NCBI GenBank assembly: GCA_020442235.1
Contig: JAGRKQ010000013.1
Coordinates: forward strand, 1 to 13,676
Length of the DNA: 13,676 nucleotides
From: Hyphomicrobiaceae bacterium
Lineage (GTDB): Bacteria > Pseudomonadota > Alphaproteobacteria > Rhizobiales > MH13
Direction: 5' to 3'
The notes under the pieces were generated by a model that was not told the origin of the DNA, searched no databases, and was given only the letters and a program-made list of their open reading frames with translations. This document shows positions 1-8,311 of this stretch, one piece after another. Position 1 is the first letter of the stretch. Each line of letters begins with the position of its first letter. The position numbers and the translations under genes are program-made.

Positions 1-72
1 CGTAGCTCAGCAGGATAGAGCATCAGATTCCTAATCTGAGGGTCACAGGTTCGAATCCTGTCGGGGTCACCA
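1..72 (+). tRNA. tRNA-Arg (anticodon CCT), 5' end cut by window edge
   Basis: Reads the AGG arginine codon. The anticodon stem pairs TCAGA (23-27) with TCTGA (35-39) around the 7-base loop TTCCTAA, which puts the anticodon CCT at 30-32. The T arm has the loop TTCGAAT. The 3' acceptor strand CGGGGTC (62-68) is followed by discriminator A69 and a genome-encoded CCA (70-72). The matching 5' strand would be GACCCCG. Only its last two bases (positions 1-2) are in the window, so about five bases are missing. No copy of the tRNA 3' end and no integrase gene were seen downstream, so there is no sign that this tRNA is an occupied integration site here. Confidence 0.95.
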
Positions 73-226
73 TGGCCTGGCCGCCTTCCGAAAATCATAC
101 TGCATCGCAGCCACCGCAGCGCACATTAAGCCGGCTTGGGGCGGTTTTTACCGACAAGATTCACAGTCCCTTTACCAAACGGGCGCTTTATCGAAAGCCT
201 GTACGTGCTTCCGCCAAGGTGTTCCG

Positions 227-643
227 ATGCGTATCCTGATTGCTGACGACGATCCCGATGAGGCCTTCGCCATGAAGAGCGCGCTCCAGCGCGCCCTGGC
301 CGATGCCGAAATCCAGATCGTCGACGACGGAACATCGCTGATCGCGCGCCTCGATCCGAGGGACGGCGCCGATGATCTCGCGGCCGACGACGAGGACCCG
401 CGGGTCATCCTGCTCGATCTGGAAATGCCGAAGATGGGCGGCCTCGACGTTCTGAAGCACCTGAAGGGCACCGAGGAACTGCGCCACCTGCCGGTGATCG
501 TGTTTTCCGGCCACAAGGACCGGCAGATGGTCGACCGCGCCTATCATCTTGGCGCCAACGCCTATTTCGAAAAGCCGGAGCGACTGGCTGATTATCAGGA
601 CGTGATCGACACCGTCGTCGGATTCTGGAAGCGCGCCGCCTGA
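227..643 (+). CDS. Single-domain response regulator (receiver only, Rcp1-like)
   Basis: A 138-residue protein made of one phospho-receiver domain with no output domain. The acidic pocket is D7-D8-D9, the phospho-accepting aspartate is D64 (in LLDLEMP), the switch Ser is S94 and the conserved Lys is K116 (in FEKP). There is a longer acidic loop between the second and third strands (about residues 43-57), as in the Rcp1-like receivers that often partner phytochrome or hybrid kinases. The start is supported by AAGGTG at 216-221, five bases before the ATG. No histidine kinase is adjacent, so it is an orphan and its partner is unknown. It converges on the next gene with a 25-base gap. The 154 bases between the tRNA and this gene hold no clear promoter or terminator; CGGT-TTTT-ACCG (142-153) is too weak a hairpin to call. 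Confidence 0.88.
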   Translation: MRILIADDDPDEAFAMKSALQRALADAEIQIVDDGTSLIARLDPRDGADDLAADDEDPRVILLDLEMPKMGGLDVLKHLKGTEELRHLPVIVFSGHKDRQMVDRAYHLGANAYFEKPERLADYQDVIDTVVGFWKRAA

Positions 644-668
644 TCGAAACCGACAGGCAACATCCGGC

Positions 669-3600
669 TCAGGAAGACTGTATCTCCACCGATGCCAGCG
701 GCTCGGCGACATAGCTGATCTGCGGCCCGCCTTCGGCCCGTGTCGAAGAGATCGCCACCGGCACGAAACGCCGCGTTGCGTCCTCCACGCCATCGAGACC
801 CGAAAGCGTGAGCGTGAACGCGCCATCCGGCTCGGGGTCGAAACGCAGTTGCACCGTGTCATCGTCGCCATCCGGCGCGTTTGCGCCGCCGATCGCGCCG
901 ATCATGCGCCGGGCATAGAGATCGGTCACCATGGAAGACAAGGTCGAGCCGAAAGTGCCGGCAAAGAGCCGCGTCAGCGCCTCGCGCAGCGCCGGGTCTT
1001 CATAAACGCTGAGCACGTCGGCACTGAAGCTGTTGACGATGCGGGTGATCTGATCCGCCTGCACCGGCCTCAGATAATCGACGACATAGCGTGCATCGGC
1101 GGTGCCGGCTCCGACCGTCAGCCGGCGCGAGCCGAGGTCGATCTCCACCGGCATGCCTTCCACATCGACGCCCTGCGCATAGCGCCCTGTCACGTAATCC
1201 GCAGCCCCGTCGCCATCGACATCACGCAGCTGGAAGACCGGGCTGTTGTAACGCTCCACAGCGCCGGCCTCGTTGATGTCGAAGATCGCCGCCCCGGCCC
1301 GGTCGGTAAAGGTGACGACGACATCCGGCGAGCCATCGCGCGCCAGATCGGCCAGAAGCACATCCGACACCGCCGGCCGCCGCGCCGCGCCAAGTGCAAC
1401 GAGCGAGCGCGTCACCTTTTCGACCAGCGAGGCGGCGACCATCGGGTCTACCGCACCAGCCGGCACCATCGCCTCGGCAACAGCCGTCAGGACATGCGCC
1501 GACATCGACGGATCGGAAGGCACGCGGAAGGGCACGAGACGCCCGTCGGCCGTTTGAACCACGGCGTCGGCAACAGCATAGGGCGCGGGCGCAATCCAGC
1601 CGGTCATGCCATCGCCCATGGCAACCTTTTGAAATCCTTCCCCTTCCTCGGCAGAGGTGGAAAGGCGCGTGAAGCGCTCCCTGCCCGTCTCGGGATCGCT
1701 TTCCCGGACAAGATAAAGCCCGTCCAGCCCCGTCGGATCGAGCGCCCCGCGCTGGTCGAGCTCGGCATGGGAGAGCGTTGCAAGGTCAAGCGCCCCGCGC
1801 TCGGCCAAAGCCCCGGCGAGCGCCGGATCCTCGGCCAACCGGGCAAAGGCATCAAAGCCCGGCGCATCGGCGGCTTCAGCCGTTCCGATGAACTGGCCGA
1901 CCCCCTTGAAGAACCACGTTGCCAGCGATGTCAGCGGCCCGAAGACCGTCGTCAGGATCGCATCGCCAAGCGTATAGGCCAGCGCGGCGGCTTCTTCTGC
2001 CGGGTTCAGGGTATTGATGTCGCTGACGCCGAGAAGCGTTTCGCGCTGGCTCTCTTCAAGCGCGGCAAGCCCTGCGCCCGTATAGCCGTCCCGGCGCGTA
2101 TAGCTGCGCCCGTGGTCGGCGGAGGCCGCATCGGAATAGGCACGGTGGGAACCCGCACCTGTCTCGTAGATTGCCGCGGTCGCAACCAGCCCGCCGGCTT
2201 CATCGAGCGCGAAGAGCTGGACCGTGCCGTCCTGGAAGAAATCGCTGATCACCAGCCGCAATGCACCGATGTTACCGCCATTGACGGCCAGCGCCTCGGC
2301 CACGACCGAACTGCCGGCAAGCCCCTCGGCGAAGGCGGACAGCGCTGCGGAGCGCTCGCCGAGCTCAAGCCCCTCTTCGAGCCAGGAGCCGGCAAAATCG
2401 GCAACCGTTGCAGAGAGCTTCCACGCAAGGGCAAGTGAGGGGCCTTCGATCTGGTAGCGGTCGCCCGTTGCGTCGATGGTGATGATGGCGCGCGCCGGAG
2501 CGGCTTCAGCCTCGATCTCGGCAAGGTTTGCGCCGGCCGGGACGGAAAGCCCGGCATCGGCCGCAAAGCCGCGTGCGGCGGCAAGATCGGCGCGGCGATG
2601 CCGTGCACCCTCTCCGTCACGGTAGCTGACAATGCGCCCGCTCGCATCGACCTCGATGTCGGTGAGGGCGGCAAGGTCCAGGGGCCCGGCGCCCTGCATC
2701 GTGCCGCCGACCTCTTCGATGAACCCGCCGAGCGCGAAGTCGCGCCCGCCCGCGCCGTCGAGATCATGCGCAACGATCGAGGATGCCGCCGTCAGCCCGG
2801 CAAAGCCCGTCTCGGTCATGGAGACGAGAAAGGCATCGCCGTCGGCGGTGCGCAGGATGAGATCGGCAAACCCGTCGCCGGAAACGTCCTCGACCGTGAT
2901 GCGCGCGGTGTCGATCACCTCGAGCGGCAAGATCGCACTGAGCGCGGAAGCGGCTTCAAAGGCTGCCGCGTCCAGCGCCGCGCCTTCGAGGGCCGCCGCG
3001 GTTTTCTGATTGCCAAGAGCCGTCACGAAGCGCGACGTCAGCATCGACAGAGTGCGCGCTTCGCCCTCGCTCGCCCCATGCGCATCCCAGCGGATGCCGG
3101 CATCACCACGCACGACAACCCGGTAATCGCCGGCGGGCGCGCCGGTTTCAGGGTCGAGCGCAGGCAGAATGAGAAGATCGTCCGGCCCCTGATCGTCAAA
3201 GCGTCGATGCTCGATCCGCTCGACCTGGCTGTCGCGCGGCGCCTCGCCGGCAAGCCCAAGCTCACGCAGGAAATCAGGGCCTTCTGCGGTTTCAATCACG
3301 AGATCGACAAGGCCGCGCCCATCGACATCAAGCGTCGAGACCTTGGCATCCGCGCGAGTTTGCGCGTCGAGATCGTCCAGAAGACCGCCAAGCCCGTCGG
3401 CCAGCCCCTGCGCATAGTCGGAGCGGCTTTCGATCCCCTCGGGCAGATCGGCCATGTCCTCGACGGCGCCGCCGACCACATTGACCAGCGTCTGCGCAGA
3501 GGCGGCATCGGGCGCGCTCGCCCGCCAGGACCCGGTCTCGGATTCATCACCGCGCAGGATCACCTCGACGCGGCCATCCTCATGTTCGAGAACGAAATCG

Positions 3601-3932
3601 TCCGGCCCGGAGCCATCCGCATCCCCTGTCCCGAACCGGGTGAGAACGTGCACGACGGTCTCTTCCTGGCCGGTCTCGCGGTTGAGACGGGTCTCGGCAA
3701 GCGTGTAACCCTCGCCGCCATCGCGCGCATAAAGAAGATCGAGCCGCCCGTCCTGATCGATGTCGAGCACCGCCAGCGGCGAGCGCCCATCCTCATCGAC
3801 CATCGCATCCCAATCGGCCGAAGCGCCGCCGCCCGGAGCCCCGGCGGGGGGTCCGGCATTGAGAAGCGTGGAAAGGCGTGCGGTCATGGCGCGTCCCGGG
3901 CCGCATGGTAAACGTAACGTAAAGCGTCCCAC
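669..3932 (-). CDS. Large acidic protein with FG-GAP/VCBS-type calcium-loop repeats, function unknown
   Basis: A protein of 1087 residues whose specific function I do not recognise. It carries repeated D-x-D-x-D-G-x-x-D-like loops, each after a hydrophobic strand, typical of FG-GAP/VCBS beta-propeller blades: DIDQDGRLD (57-65), DVDGRGLVD (202-210), DVSGDGFAD (349-357), DLDGAGGRD (390-398), DLARDGSPD (862-870) and DVDGDGAAD (904-912). Degenerate copies lie near 103-112 and 245-252. The middle part (about 500-800) lacks the motif and includes a hydrophobic helix-like stretch near 655-685. There is no N-terminal signal peptide, although such proteins are usually extracellular. The start shown is GTG. 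An ATG at codon 16 (3885-3887), with a weak GGGA six bases upstream, is a credible alternative giving 1072 residues. With the GTG start it lies 29 bases downstream of the exporter gene on the same strand, so co-transcription is possible but unproven. Confidence 0.75.
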   Translation of the reverse strand: MGRFTLRLPCGPGRAMTARLSTLLNAGPPAGAPGGGASADWDAMVDEDGRSPLAVLDIDQDGRLDLLYARDGGEGYTLAETRLNRETGQEETVVHVLTRFGTGDADGSGPDDFVLEHEDGRVEVILRGDESETGSWRASAPDAASAQTLVNVVGGAVEDMADLPEGIESRSDYAQGLADGLGGLLDDLDAQTRADAKVSTLDVDGRGLVDLVIETAEGPDFLRELGLAGEAPRDSQVERIEHRRFDDQGPDDLLILPALDPETGAPAGDYRVVVRGDAGIRWDAHGASEGEARTLSMLTSRFVTALGNQKTAAALEGAALDAAAFEAASALSAILPLEVIDTARITVEDVSGDGFADLILRTADGDAFLVSMTETGFAGLTAASSIVAHDLDGAGGRDFALGGFIEEVGGTMQGAGPLDLAALTDIEVDASGRIVSYRDGEGARHRRADLAAARGFAADAGLSVPAGANLAEIEAEAAPARAIITIDATGDRYQIEGPSLALAWKLSATVADFAGSWLEEGLELGERSAALSAFAEGLAGSSVVAEALAVNGGNIGALRLVISDFFQDGTVQLFALDEAGGLVATAAIYETGAGSHRAYSDAASADHGRSYTRRDGYTGAGLAALEESQRETLLGVSDINTLNPAEEAAALAYTLGDAILTTVFGPLTSLATWFFKGVGQFIGTAEAADAPGFDAFARLAEDPALAGALAERGALDLATLSHAELDQRGALDPTGLDGLYLVRESDPETGRERFTRLSTSAEEGEGFQKVAMGDGMTGWIAPAPYAVADAVVQTADGRLVPFRVPSDPSMSAHVLTAVAEAMVPAGAVDPMVAASLVEKVTRSLVALGAARRPAVSDVLLADLARDGSPDVVVTFTDRAGAAIFDINEAGAVERYNSPVFQLRDVDGDGAADYVTGRYAQGVDVEGMPVEIDLGSRRLTVGAGTADARYVVDYLRPVQADQITRIVNSFSADVLSVYEDPALREALTRLFAGTFGSTLSSMVTDLYARRMIGAIGGANAPDGDDDTVQLRFDPEPDGAFTLTLSGLDGVEDATRRFVPVAISSTRAEGGPQISYVAEPLASVEIQSS

Positions 3933-3961
3933 GCCCTCGCCGAAAGTTCAAGAGCCGGCGG

Positions 3962-4741
3962 TCATTCCAGCGCCTTCAGCACCGCGTTGAGGATCAGGAA
4001 CACCGCCATCGCCGTCATCACCCAGCGAAAGCCGGTGAGAAAACCTTCGTCCGGCAGGCGCTTCAACAGCGCCGTCCCGCTGAGCGTTCCGGCAAAGCCG
4101 GAGGCGATCATCGCCGCCGTCAGGCCGATCCAGGGCCCGAAGGCAAAGCCGAGCAGCCCGAAGACGATCATCTTCAGCCCGTGCTGCTGCACCATGCAGG
4201 CGCCATGCGTTGCCACCAGCTCCACCTTCTGGAGCCCGCGCACCTTGAGGACAGCGGCAACGAAGGGACCGGTCGCGCCGATGAACATCGTCAGGAAGGA
4301 GGAAAAAGCCCCGCCGAGCCCGATGCTCCAAAGACCTGCCCCGGCCCAGCCGGGTTTCCTCCCCCACACCGCCCAGAGGATGAAAAGCCCGATCGCCACC
4401 TTCAGATAAAGATCGGGAAGCGTGACGACGAACCGCCCGCCCAGCGCCGCGCCGGCAAGCCCGCCGACAAAGAACACCCCGACCAGCGGCCAGTTCACAT
4501 GCCGGATCTGCACCGCCGCCCGCCCGAGATTGGACCCGAGCTGGACGATCCCGTGCACCGGCACCAGCGCCGCCACCGGCATGAAGAAGCCCATGAGCCC
4601 GAGCAGCGCCACCCCGCCGCCCACCCCGAAGGCTGCCGTCAGGGCGGAGGTGAAGAAGGCTGCGACGACGAGAAGAACCGCGATGGCCGGACTGAGCCCT
4701 GCCGGCACGAAGACGTCCTGAAGACCGGCCAGGACCGACAT
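3962..4741 (-). CDS. TauE/SafE family membrane exporter (sulfite/organic anion type)
   Basis: A 259-residue inner-membrane protein, normal length for the TauE/SafE (formerly DUF81) family, with about seven or eight hydrophobic segments. The family's two-fold internal repeat is visible. GVGGG (39-43) and VHGIVQLGSNLGR (62-74) in the first half correspond to GATGPFVAAVL (155-165) and ATHGACMVQQHGLK (177-190) in the second. Some characterised members export sulfite or sulfonates made during taurine or sulfoacetate breakdown, but many have unknown substrates. The start codon overlaps the stop of the upstream amidohydrolase by one base (TGATG at 4739-4743). There is no separate Shine-Dalgarno sequence, so translation is probably coupled to that gene. 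This tight link suggests the exporter handles a product of the amidohydrolase. The open frame continues upstream to 5296, but that extension is only a shadow of the enzyme gene. Confidence 0.9.
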   Translation of the reverse strand: MSVLAGLQDVFVPAGLSPAIAVLLVVAAFFTSALTAAFGVGGGVALLGLMGFFMPVAALVPVHGIVQLGSNLGRAAVQIRHVNWPLVGVFFVGGLAGAALGGRFVVTLPDLYLKVAIGLFILWAVWGRKPGWAGAGLWSIGLGGAFSSFLTMFIGATGPFVAAVLKVRGLQKVELVATHGACMVQQHGLKMIVFGLLGFAFGPWIGLTAAMIASGFAGTLSGTALLKRLPDEGFLTGFRWVMTAMAVFLILNAVLKALE

Positions 4742-5934
4742 CAGCGGGCGAGCGCGGTTTCGGCCAGCCGCACCCAGTAGCTGGCGCCCACCGGGATCGC
4801 CTCGTCGTTGAAGTCGTAGTCGGGATTGTGAAGATTGGCGCTGTCTTCTCCATTGCCGGTGAAGATGAAGCAGCCCGGCCGCGCCTCCAGCATGAAGGCG
4901 AAATCCTCCCCGCCCATCACCGGCACCATCTCGGCATCGACCCGGCCCGGTCCGACGATCTCGGCGGCGACCTGTGCGGCAAGCCGGGCCCTGCCGGCAT
5001 CGTTCACCACCACCGGATAGTCGCGCGAATAGTCGAACTGCGCGGTGACACCGAGGGCGGCGGCCGTCGTTGCCACAACATGCGCCAGCCGCTCCTCGAC
5101 GAGGTCGCGCATCTGCGGCTTCAGCGTGCGCACCGTGCCGCCGATGGAAACGCTTTGCGGGATCACGTTGTCGGTCTCTCCGCCATGCACCATGGTGAGG
5201 CTGACCACAGCCGATTCCAACGGATCGACATTGCGCGAGACCACCGTCTGCACGGCGAGGATGATGTGGGCGGCCGCCACCACCGGATCGGCGCAAAGAT
5301 GCGGCCGCGCGGCATGGCCGCCGACCCCGGTCACGGTGATGGTGATGCGGTCGGCGGACGCCATGATCGGCCCGGACCGAAGCGCGAAATGGCCGACCGG
5401 CAGGCCGGGATAATTGTGCATCCCGTAAACCTCCCCGATGCCGAACCGCTCCAGAAGGCCGTCGTCGATCATCGCCTTGGCGCCGGCGCCGCCTTCTTCG
5501 GCGGGCTGGAACACGACGACGACATTGCCGGCAAAGCTGCGGGTCTCGGCAAGGTGGCGCGCCGCGGCCAGCAACATGGCGGTGTGCCCGTCATGGCCGC
5601 AGGCATGCATCACCCCCGGCACAGTCGAGGCGTGCTCCTTGCCGGTGGTTTCCAGGATCGGCAGGGCATCCATGTCGGCGCGCAGCGCAATCGTGCGCAC
5701 CGGACCGTCATCCGCCGGTTCGCCCCCCTGTCCATGATGGCCCCGGATGAGCGCGGCAACGCCGGTCCGGCCGAGCCCTTCCACCACCGTGTCACAGCCG
5801 AAGGCGCGCAGCTTCTGCGCCACATAGGCGGCGGTCGCATGCACCTCATACATCAGCTCCGGATGGGCGTGCAGATGGCGCCGCCAGCCGGCAACCTCCT
5901 CCTTGGCGTCGGCAAGGGTGTTGAGAACAGGCAT
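4741..5934 (-). CDS. M20 family amidohydrolase (N-acyl-amino-acid / hippurate hydrolase-like)
   Basis: A 397-residue cytoplasmic metallohydrolase of the M20D aminoacylase/hippuricase group, full length for the family. It is expected to cleave an amide bond in an N-acylated amino acid or a similar compound. The N-terminal signature HLHAHPEL is at 20-27. Metal-site residues are all present: C112 and H114 in ACGHDGH, E146-E147 in FQPAEEGG, H173 in GMHNYP, and H369 in NLHNPDYDF. The dimerisation-lid histidine H207 is in GGHAARPH, and MGGEDFAFM is at 340-348. GAGGTG (5940-5945) five bases before the ATG fixes the start. No signal peptide is seen, so the substrate must be imported, which fits the TRAP transporter genes upstream. 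Sequence alone does not give the acyl or amine part of the substrate. The stop overlaps the exporter start. Confidence 0.92.
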   Translation of the reverse strand: MPVLNTLADAKEEVAGWRRHLHAHPELMYEVHATAAYVAQKLRAFGCDTVVEGLGRTGVAALIRGHHGQGGEPADDGPVRTIALRADMDALPILETTGKEHASTVPGVMHACGHDGHTAMLLAAARHLAETRSFAGNVVVVFQPAEEGGAGAKAMIDDGLLERFGIGEVYGMHNYPGLPVGHFALRSGPIMASADRITITVTGVGGHAARPHLCADPVVAAAHIILAVQTVVSRNVDPLESAVVSLTMVHGGETDNVIPQSVSIGGTVRTLKPQMRDLVEERLAHVVATTAAALGVTAQFDYSRDYPVVVNDAGRARLAAQVAAEIVGPGRVDAEMVPVMGGEDFAFMLEARPGCFIFTGNGEDSANLHNPDYDFNDEAIPVGASYWVRLAETALAR

Positions 5935-5984
5935 AAAGACACCTCGGATCAGGCAGGGCTCGCGCCACACTAGCGCAAGCGCGG

Positions 5985-6024
5985 CAAAGAAAAAGGCCTG
6001 CGGCGGGGGGATGCCGCAGGCCTT
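5985..6024 (-). terminator. Intrinsic terminator or attenuator between permease and amidohydrolase genes
   Basis: On the minus strand a perfect 12-bp stem (AAGGCCTGCGGC at 5993-6004 against GCCGCAGGCCTT at 6013-6024, 8-base loop) runs directly into a T-rich tail (TTTTTCTTT on the minus strand, counting the last two bases of the stem). This is the form of a factor-independent terminator for transcripts leaving the TRAP permease gene. The amidohydrolase starts only 50 bases further on the same strand. The hairpin therefore either ends the transporter transcript or lets a fraction through to the enzyme and exporter genes. Read on the plus strand it has no T tail. Confidence 0.8.
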
Positions 6025-6027
6025 GCC

Positions 6028-6060
6028 GAGAGGCCGTAGGTTTTGGGGGGAACGGCTCTC
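6028..6060 (-). other. Imperfect hairpin at the permease stop codon
   Basis: On the minus strand GAGAGCCGT (6052-6060) pairs with ACGGCCTCTC (6028-6037), nine pairs with one bulged base, around a C-rich loop. It begins inside the TGA stop codon of the permease and lies immediately before the stronger terminator stem. The two may act together as a double-hairpin 3' end that protects or ends the transporter mRNA. Function is inferred from position and pairing only. Confidence 0.45.
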
Positions 6061-8227
6061 AGGATGCGGGCACAGACACCTTCTGTCGGGCGCGATCCTG
6101 ACGGACCGACCACAGGAAGATGGCGATGATGATGACGGCGCCGCCGGCTTCGAGCAGCGGCGTGTTCGGCCACAGAAGCGCGATCCCCGCGGCGCCGGTG
6201 AGAATGCGCAGGGGCCAGCCGAGCGGAGCTTCCATATGCCCCTCGATGGTCGCGCCGAGCGCATAGACCCCGAGAACGGCGATGAGGAAGATCGTGAACA
6301 CCTCCAGCGGCGTGCCGCCGATGAAGTTCGTATAGGCGAAGAGGATCGGCACGATGTAGAGGCCCTTGGCGAGCTTCCAGGCGGTGACGCCTGTCGCCAT
6401 CGGCGGCGACTTGGCAATCGCGGCCGCCGCAAAGGCTGTGAGGCAGACCGGCGGTGTCACGTTGGAATCCTGGCTCAGCCAGAAGATGATCATGTGCGCC
6501 GAGAGCAGCGCCGCCGCGATCACCGCCGGATTGAGGACCTGCGGATAGATCAGCGCCAGCACCTCCGGCGGCGTCGCCTCGATGATCGCCCGCGCTTCCT
6601 CGATGGGCATCGGCGCACCGAGTCGGGCAAGGATCGTCGGATCGGCAAGCGCGAAGATCGCCCCGGTCTCGATCGGAACCGTTCCCGCCGCCAGCGCGGA
6701 TACTAGATGCCCGTTCTGGATGAGGACATGCAGCGCCGGTGCGGAGAGCGTGGCCAGCACGATATAGGCCGCCGTCACCGGCAGGCCCATGCCCAGCACC
6801 AGCGAGGCGAGCGCGATCAGCGTCACCGCGATGAGAAGGTTCCCGCCCGACCAGTCGGCAATCATCAGCGAGAAGGTGTTGCCGATGCCGGTCATGGCGA
6901 TGACGTTGACGACCGCGCCGACGGAGACGAGCAGGACGCCCGTCATGACCATGTTCTTGGCGCCGAGGATCAAGGCTTCCATGATCGCCTTCGGTCCCAT
7001 GCGGTTGGGCGTCAGCCAGGACGAGACGACGACCGAGACGATGGCCCAGCTCGCCGCATAGACCGGGGTGAAGCCGTAGATCAGGAGACCGATCAGCACC
7101 GCGATGGGAATGAGAAAGGCCGGCCCGCCGCGCTTCATCACCTCAAGAACCGGCGGCGTATCGCCGTCGATGCCGGTGAGGTTCTGCTTCTTGGCCTCGA
7201 TGCGCACATAAAAGGCGACCGAGAGAAAATAGACGATGGCCGGCAACACCGAGACCGCGGCGATCTCCAGATAGGGAATCTGGGTGTAGTTCGCCATGAC
7301 GAAGGCGCCCGCCCCCATGATCGGCGGCATCAGCTGCCCGCCGGTGGAAGAGGCGGCCTCGACGCCGGCGGCAAATTTCGGCGGAAAGCCCGTGCGCTTC
7401 ATCAGCGGGATGGTGATGACGCCGGTCGAAACGGTGTTGGCGACCGCCGAGCCGGAGATCGTGCCGGTCAGCCCCGAGGCGAAGACGGCGACAAAGCCCG
7501 GTCCCCCGACGATCCGCCCGGCGACGGCGCGGGCCAGATCGATGATGAAATCGCCCGCCCCCGAGCGCACCAGGAAGGCGCCGAACAGGATGAACAGGAA
7601 GACGAAGGTCGCCGAGATATAGGCGATGGAGCCGAACATGCCCTCATCGGCAAAGATCGTGCGGAAGGCGACGGTCTCCACGCTCAGCCCGGCAAAGCGG
7701 AAGACGCCGCCGATCCAGGTGCCCCACCAGACCGGATAGGTGAGCGCGATGACGATCAGCGTCGGGATGATGAAGCCGGTGGTGCGCCGGCAGAATTCGA
7801 TGGCGCCAATGAGCACGATGGCGATCAGCACCCATTCGGTCGCCGACAGACGCACGCCGCGTGCATAGATGGCGTTTTCCGAGCCGATCAGCCCCAGCGT
7901 CGCTCCGGCGACGATCAGCCCGAAGAGAATGTCGAAGATCAGAACAGCCCGGCGCCGGGAGGCGGTTTTTGCGTGGATCGCCGGGTGGCGCAGCGCGCAC
8001 AGGAAGGCAAAGCCGGCAAAATGCACCCCCGTCAGCCACAGGGTCGAGATCGTGCCGGCCAGATTGGCGACGATGTGAAACAGCGAAACGGCAATCGCCA
8101 GACCGGAGAAGAGAAGACCGAACATCCCCTCTTCGACAGGCCGCACGGTTGCTTCACGCTCGCCTTCGACATCGACCATCGGCCCGTCGGCATCGGGCTC
8201 TTGCTTGTCCACGGCGTTCATCGCCAT
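6059..8227 (-). CDS. TRAP transporter permease, fused 4TM/12TM (TAXI-associated)
   Basis: A 722-residue inner-membrane protein that fuses the small (DctQ-like) and large (DctM-like) TRAP subunits, the usual arrangement for TAXI-type TRAP systems. It couples sodium- or proton-driven uptake to the periplasmic binding protein encoded just upstream. A soluble N-terminal tail of about 33 residues precedes hydrophobic helices starting near 35, 63, 95 and 131 (the small-subunit part). The large-subunit hallmarks follow: ISGSAVANTVSTG (257-269) and AASSTGGQLMPPIMGAGAF (291-309). Many further hydrophobic segments run to about residue 713, before a short basic tail. The start is uncertain: GAGGGGGG (8228-8235) abuts the ATG at 8227, while an ATG two codons in (8219-8221) has a longer spacing to it. 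It follows the binding-protein gene by 84 bases containing a hairpin. Confidence 0.93.
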   Translation of the reverse strand: MAMNAVDKQEPDADGPMVDVEGEREATVRPVEEGMFGLLFSGLAIAVSLFHIVANLAGTISTLWLTGVHFAGFAFLCALRHPAIHAKTASRRRAVLIFDILFGLIVAGATLGLIGSENAIYARGVRLSATEWVLIAIVLIGAIEFCRRTTGFIIPTLIVIALTYPVWWGTWIGGVFRFAGLSVETVAFRTIFADEGMFGSIAYISATFVFLFILFGAFLVRSGAGDFIIDLARAVAGRIVGGPGFVAVFASGLTGTISGSAVANTVSTGVITIPLMKRTGFPPKFAAGVEAASSTGGQLMPPIMGAGAFVMANYTQIPYLEIAAVSVLPAIVYFLSVAFYVRIEAKKQNLTGIDGDTPPVLEVMKRGGPAFLIPIAVLIGLLIYGFTPVYAASWAIVSVVVSSWLTPNRMGPKAIMEALILGAKNMVMTGVLLVSVGAVVNVIAMTGIGNTFSLMIADWSGGNLLIAVTLIALASLVLGMGLPVTAAYIVLATLSAPALHVLIQNGHLVSALAAGTVPIETGAIFALADPTILARLGAPMPIEEARAIIEATPPEVLALIYPQVLNPAVIAAALLSAHMIIFWLSQDSNVTPPVCLTAFAAAAIAKSPPMATGVTAWKLAKGLYIVPILFAYTNFIGGTPLEVFTIFLIAVLGVYALGATIEGHMEAPLGWPLRILTGAAGIALLWPNTPLLEAGGAVIIIAIFLWSVRQDRARQKVSVPAS

Positions 8228-8267
8228 CCCCCCTCATTGCCCCCGCCCGGGCAGATGCCTTGCAAGA

Positions 8268-8290
8268 CGGGGCGGCAGATCGCCGCCCCG
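8268..8290 (-). other. Intergenic stem-loop between binding protein and permease genes
   Basis: CGGGGCGGC (8268-8276) and GCCGCCCCG (8282-8290) form a perfect 9-bp GC stem with a 5-base loop. It starts 22 bases after the binding-protein stop and is not followed by a T-run on the minus strand, so it is not a normal terminator. In many binding-protein transporter operons a stem at this place protects the upstream part of the mRNA, so that more binding protein than permease is made. That role is an inference here. Confidence 0.6.
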
Positions 8291-8311
8291 CGCAGGACTC
8301 TGGTCAGGCCG

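Noticed and set aside
142..153. CGGT-TTTT-ACCG as a terminator for the tRNA gene
   Set aside because: Only a 4-bp stem, and the T-run is in the loop rather than after the stem.
1..226. tRNA gene as an integration (att) site for a genomic island
   Set aside because: No integrase gene, no duplicated tRNA 3' end and no shift in base composition were found in the window.
849..3911. Long plus-strand open frames (529 and 437 codons) opposite the repeat protein
   Set aside because: Low-complexity Arg/Gly/His-rich translations with no motif. The minus-strand frame has repeated, well-formed calcium-loop motifs and is continuous.
5952..5967. Sigma-54-like element TGGCGCG-AGCC-CTGCC (minus strand) in front of the amidohydrolase
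   Set aside because: GG and GC are correctly spaced, but the predicted start near 5941 falls inside the Shine-Dalgarno (5940-5945) and would remove it. The -12 box is also poor. Probably chance.
4741..6432. Longer amidohydrolase with an N-terminal extension up to 6432
   Set aside because: The extension is low-complexity and Arg/Ser-rich, crosses the terminator and overlaps the permease gene. The ATG at 5934 has a good Shine-Dalgarno and begins with the normal family N-terminus.
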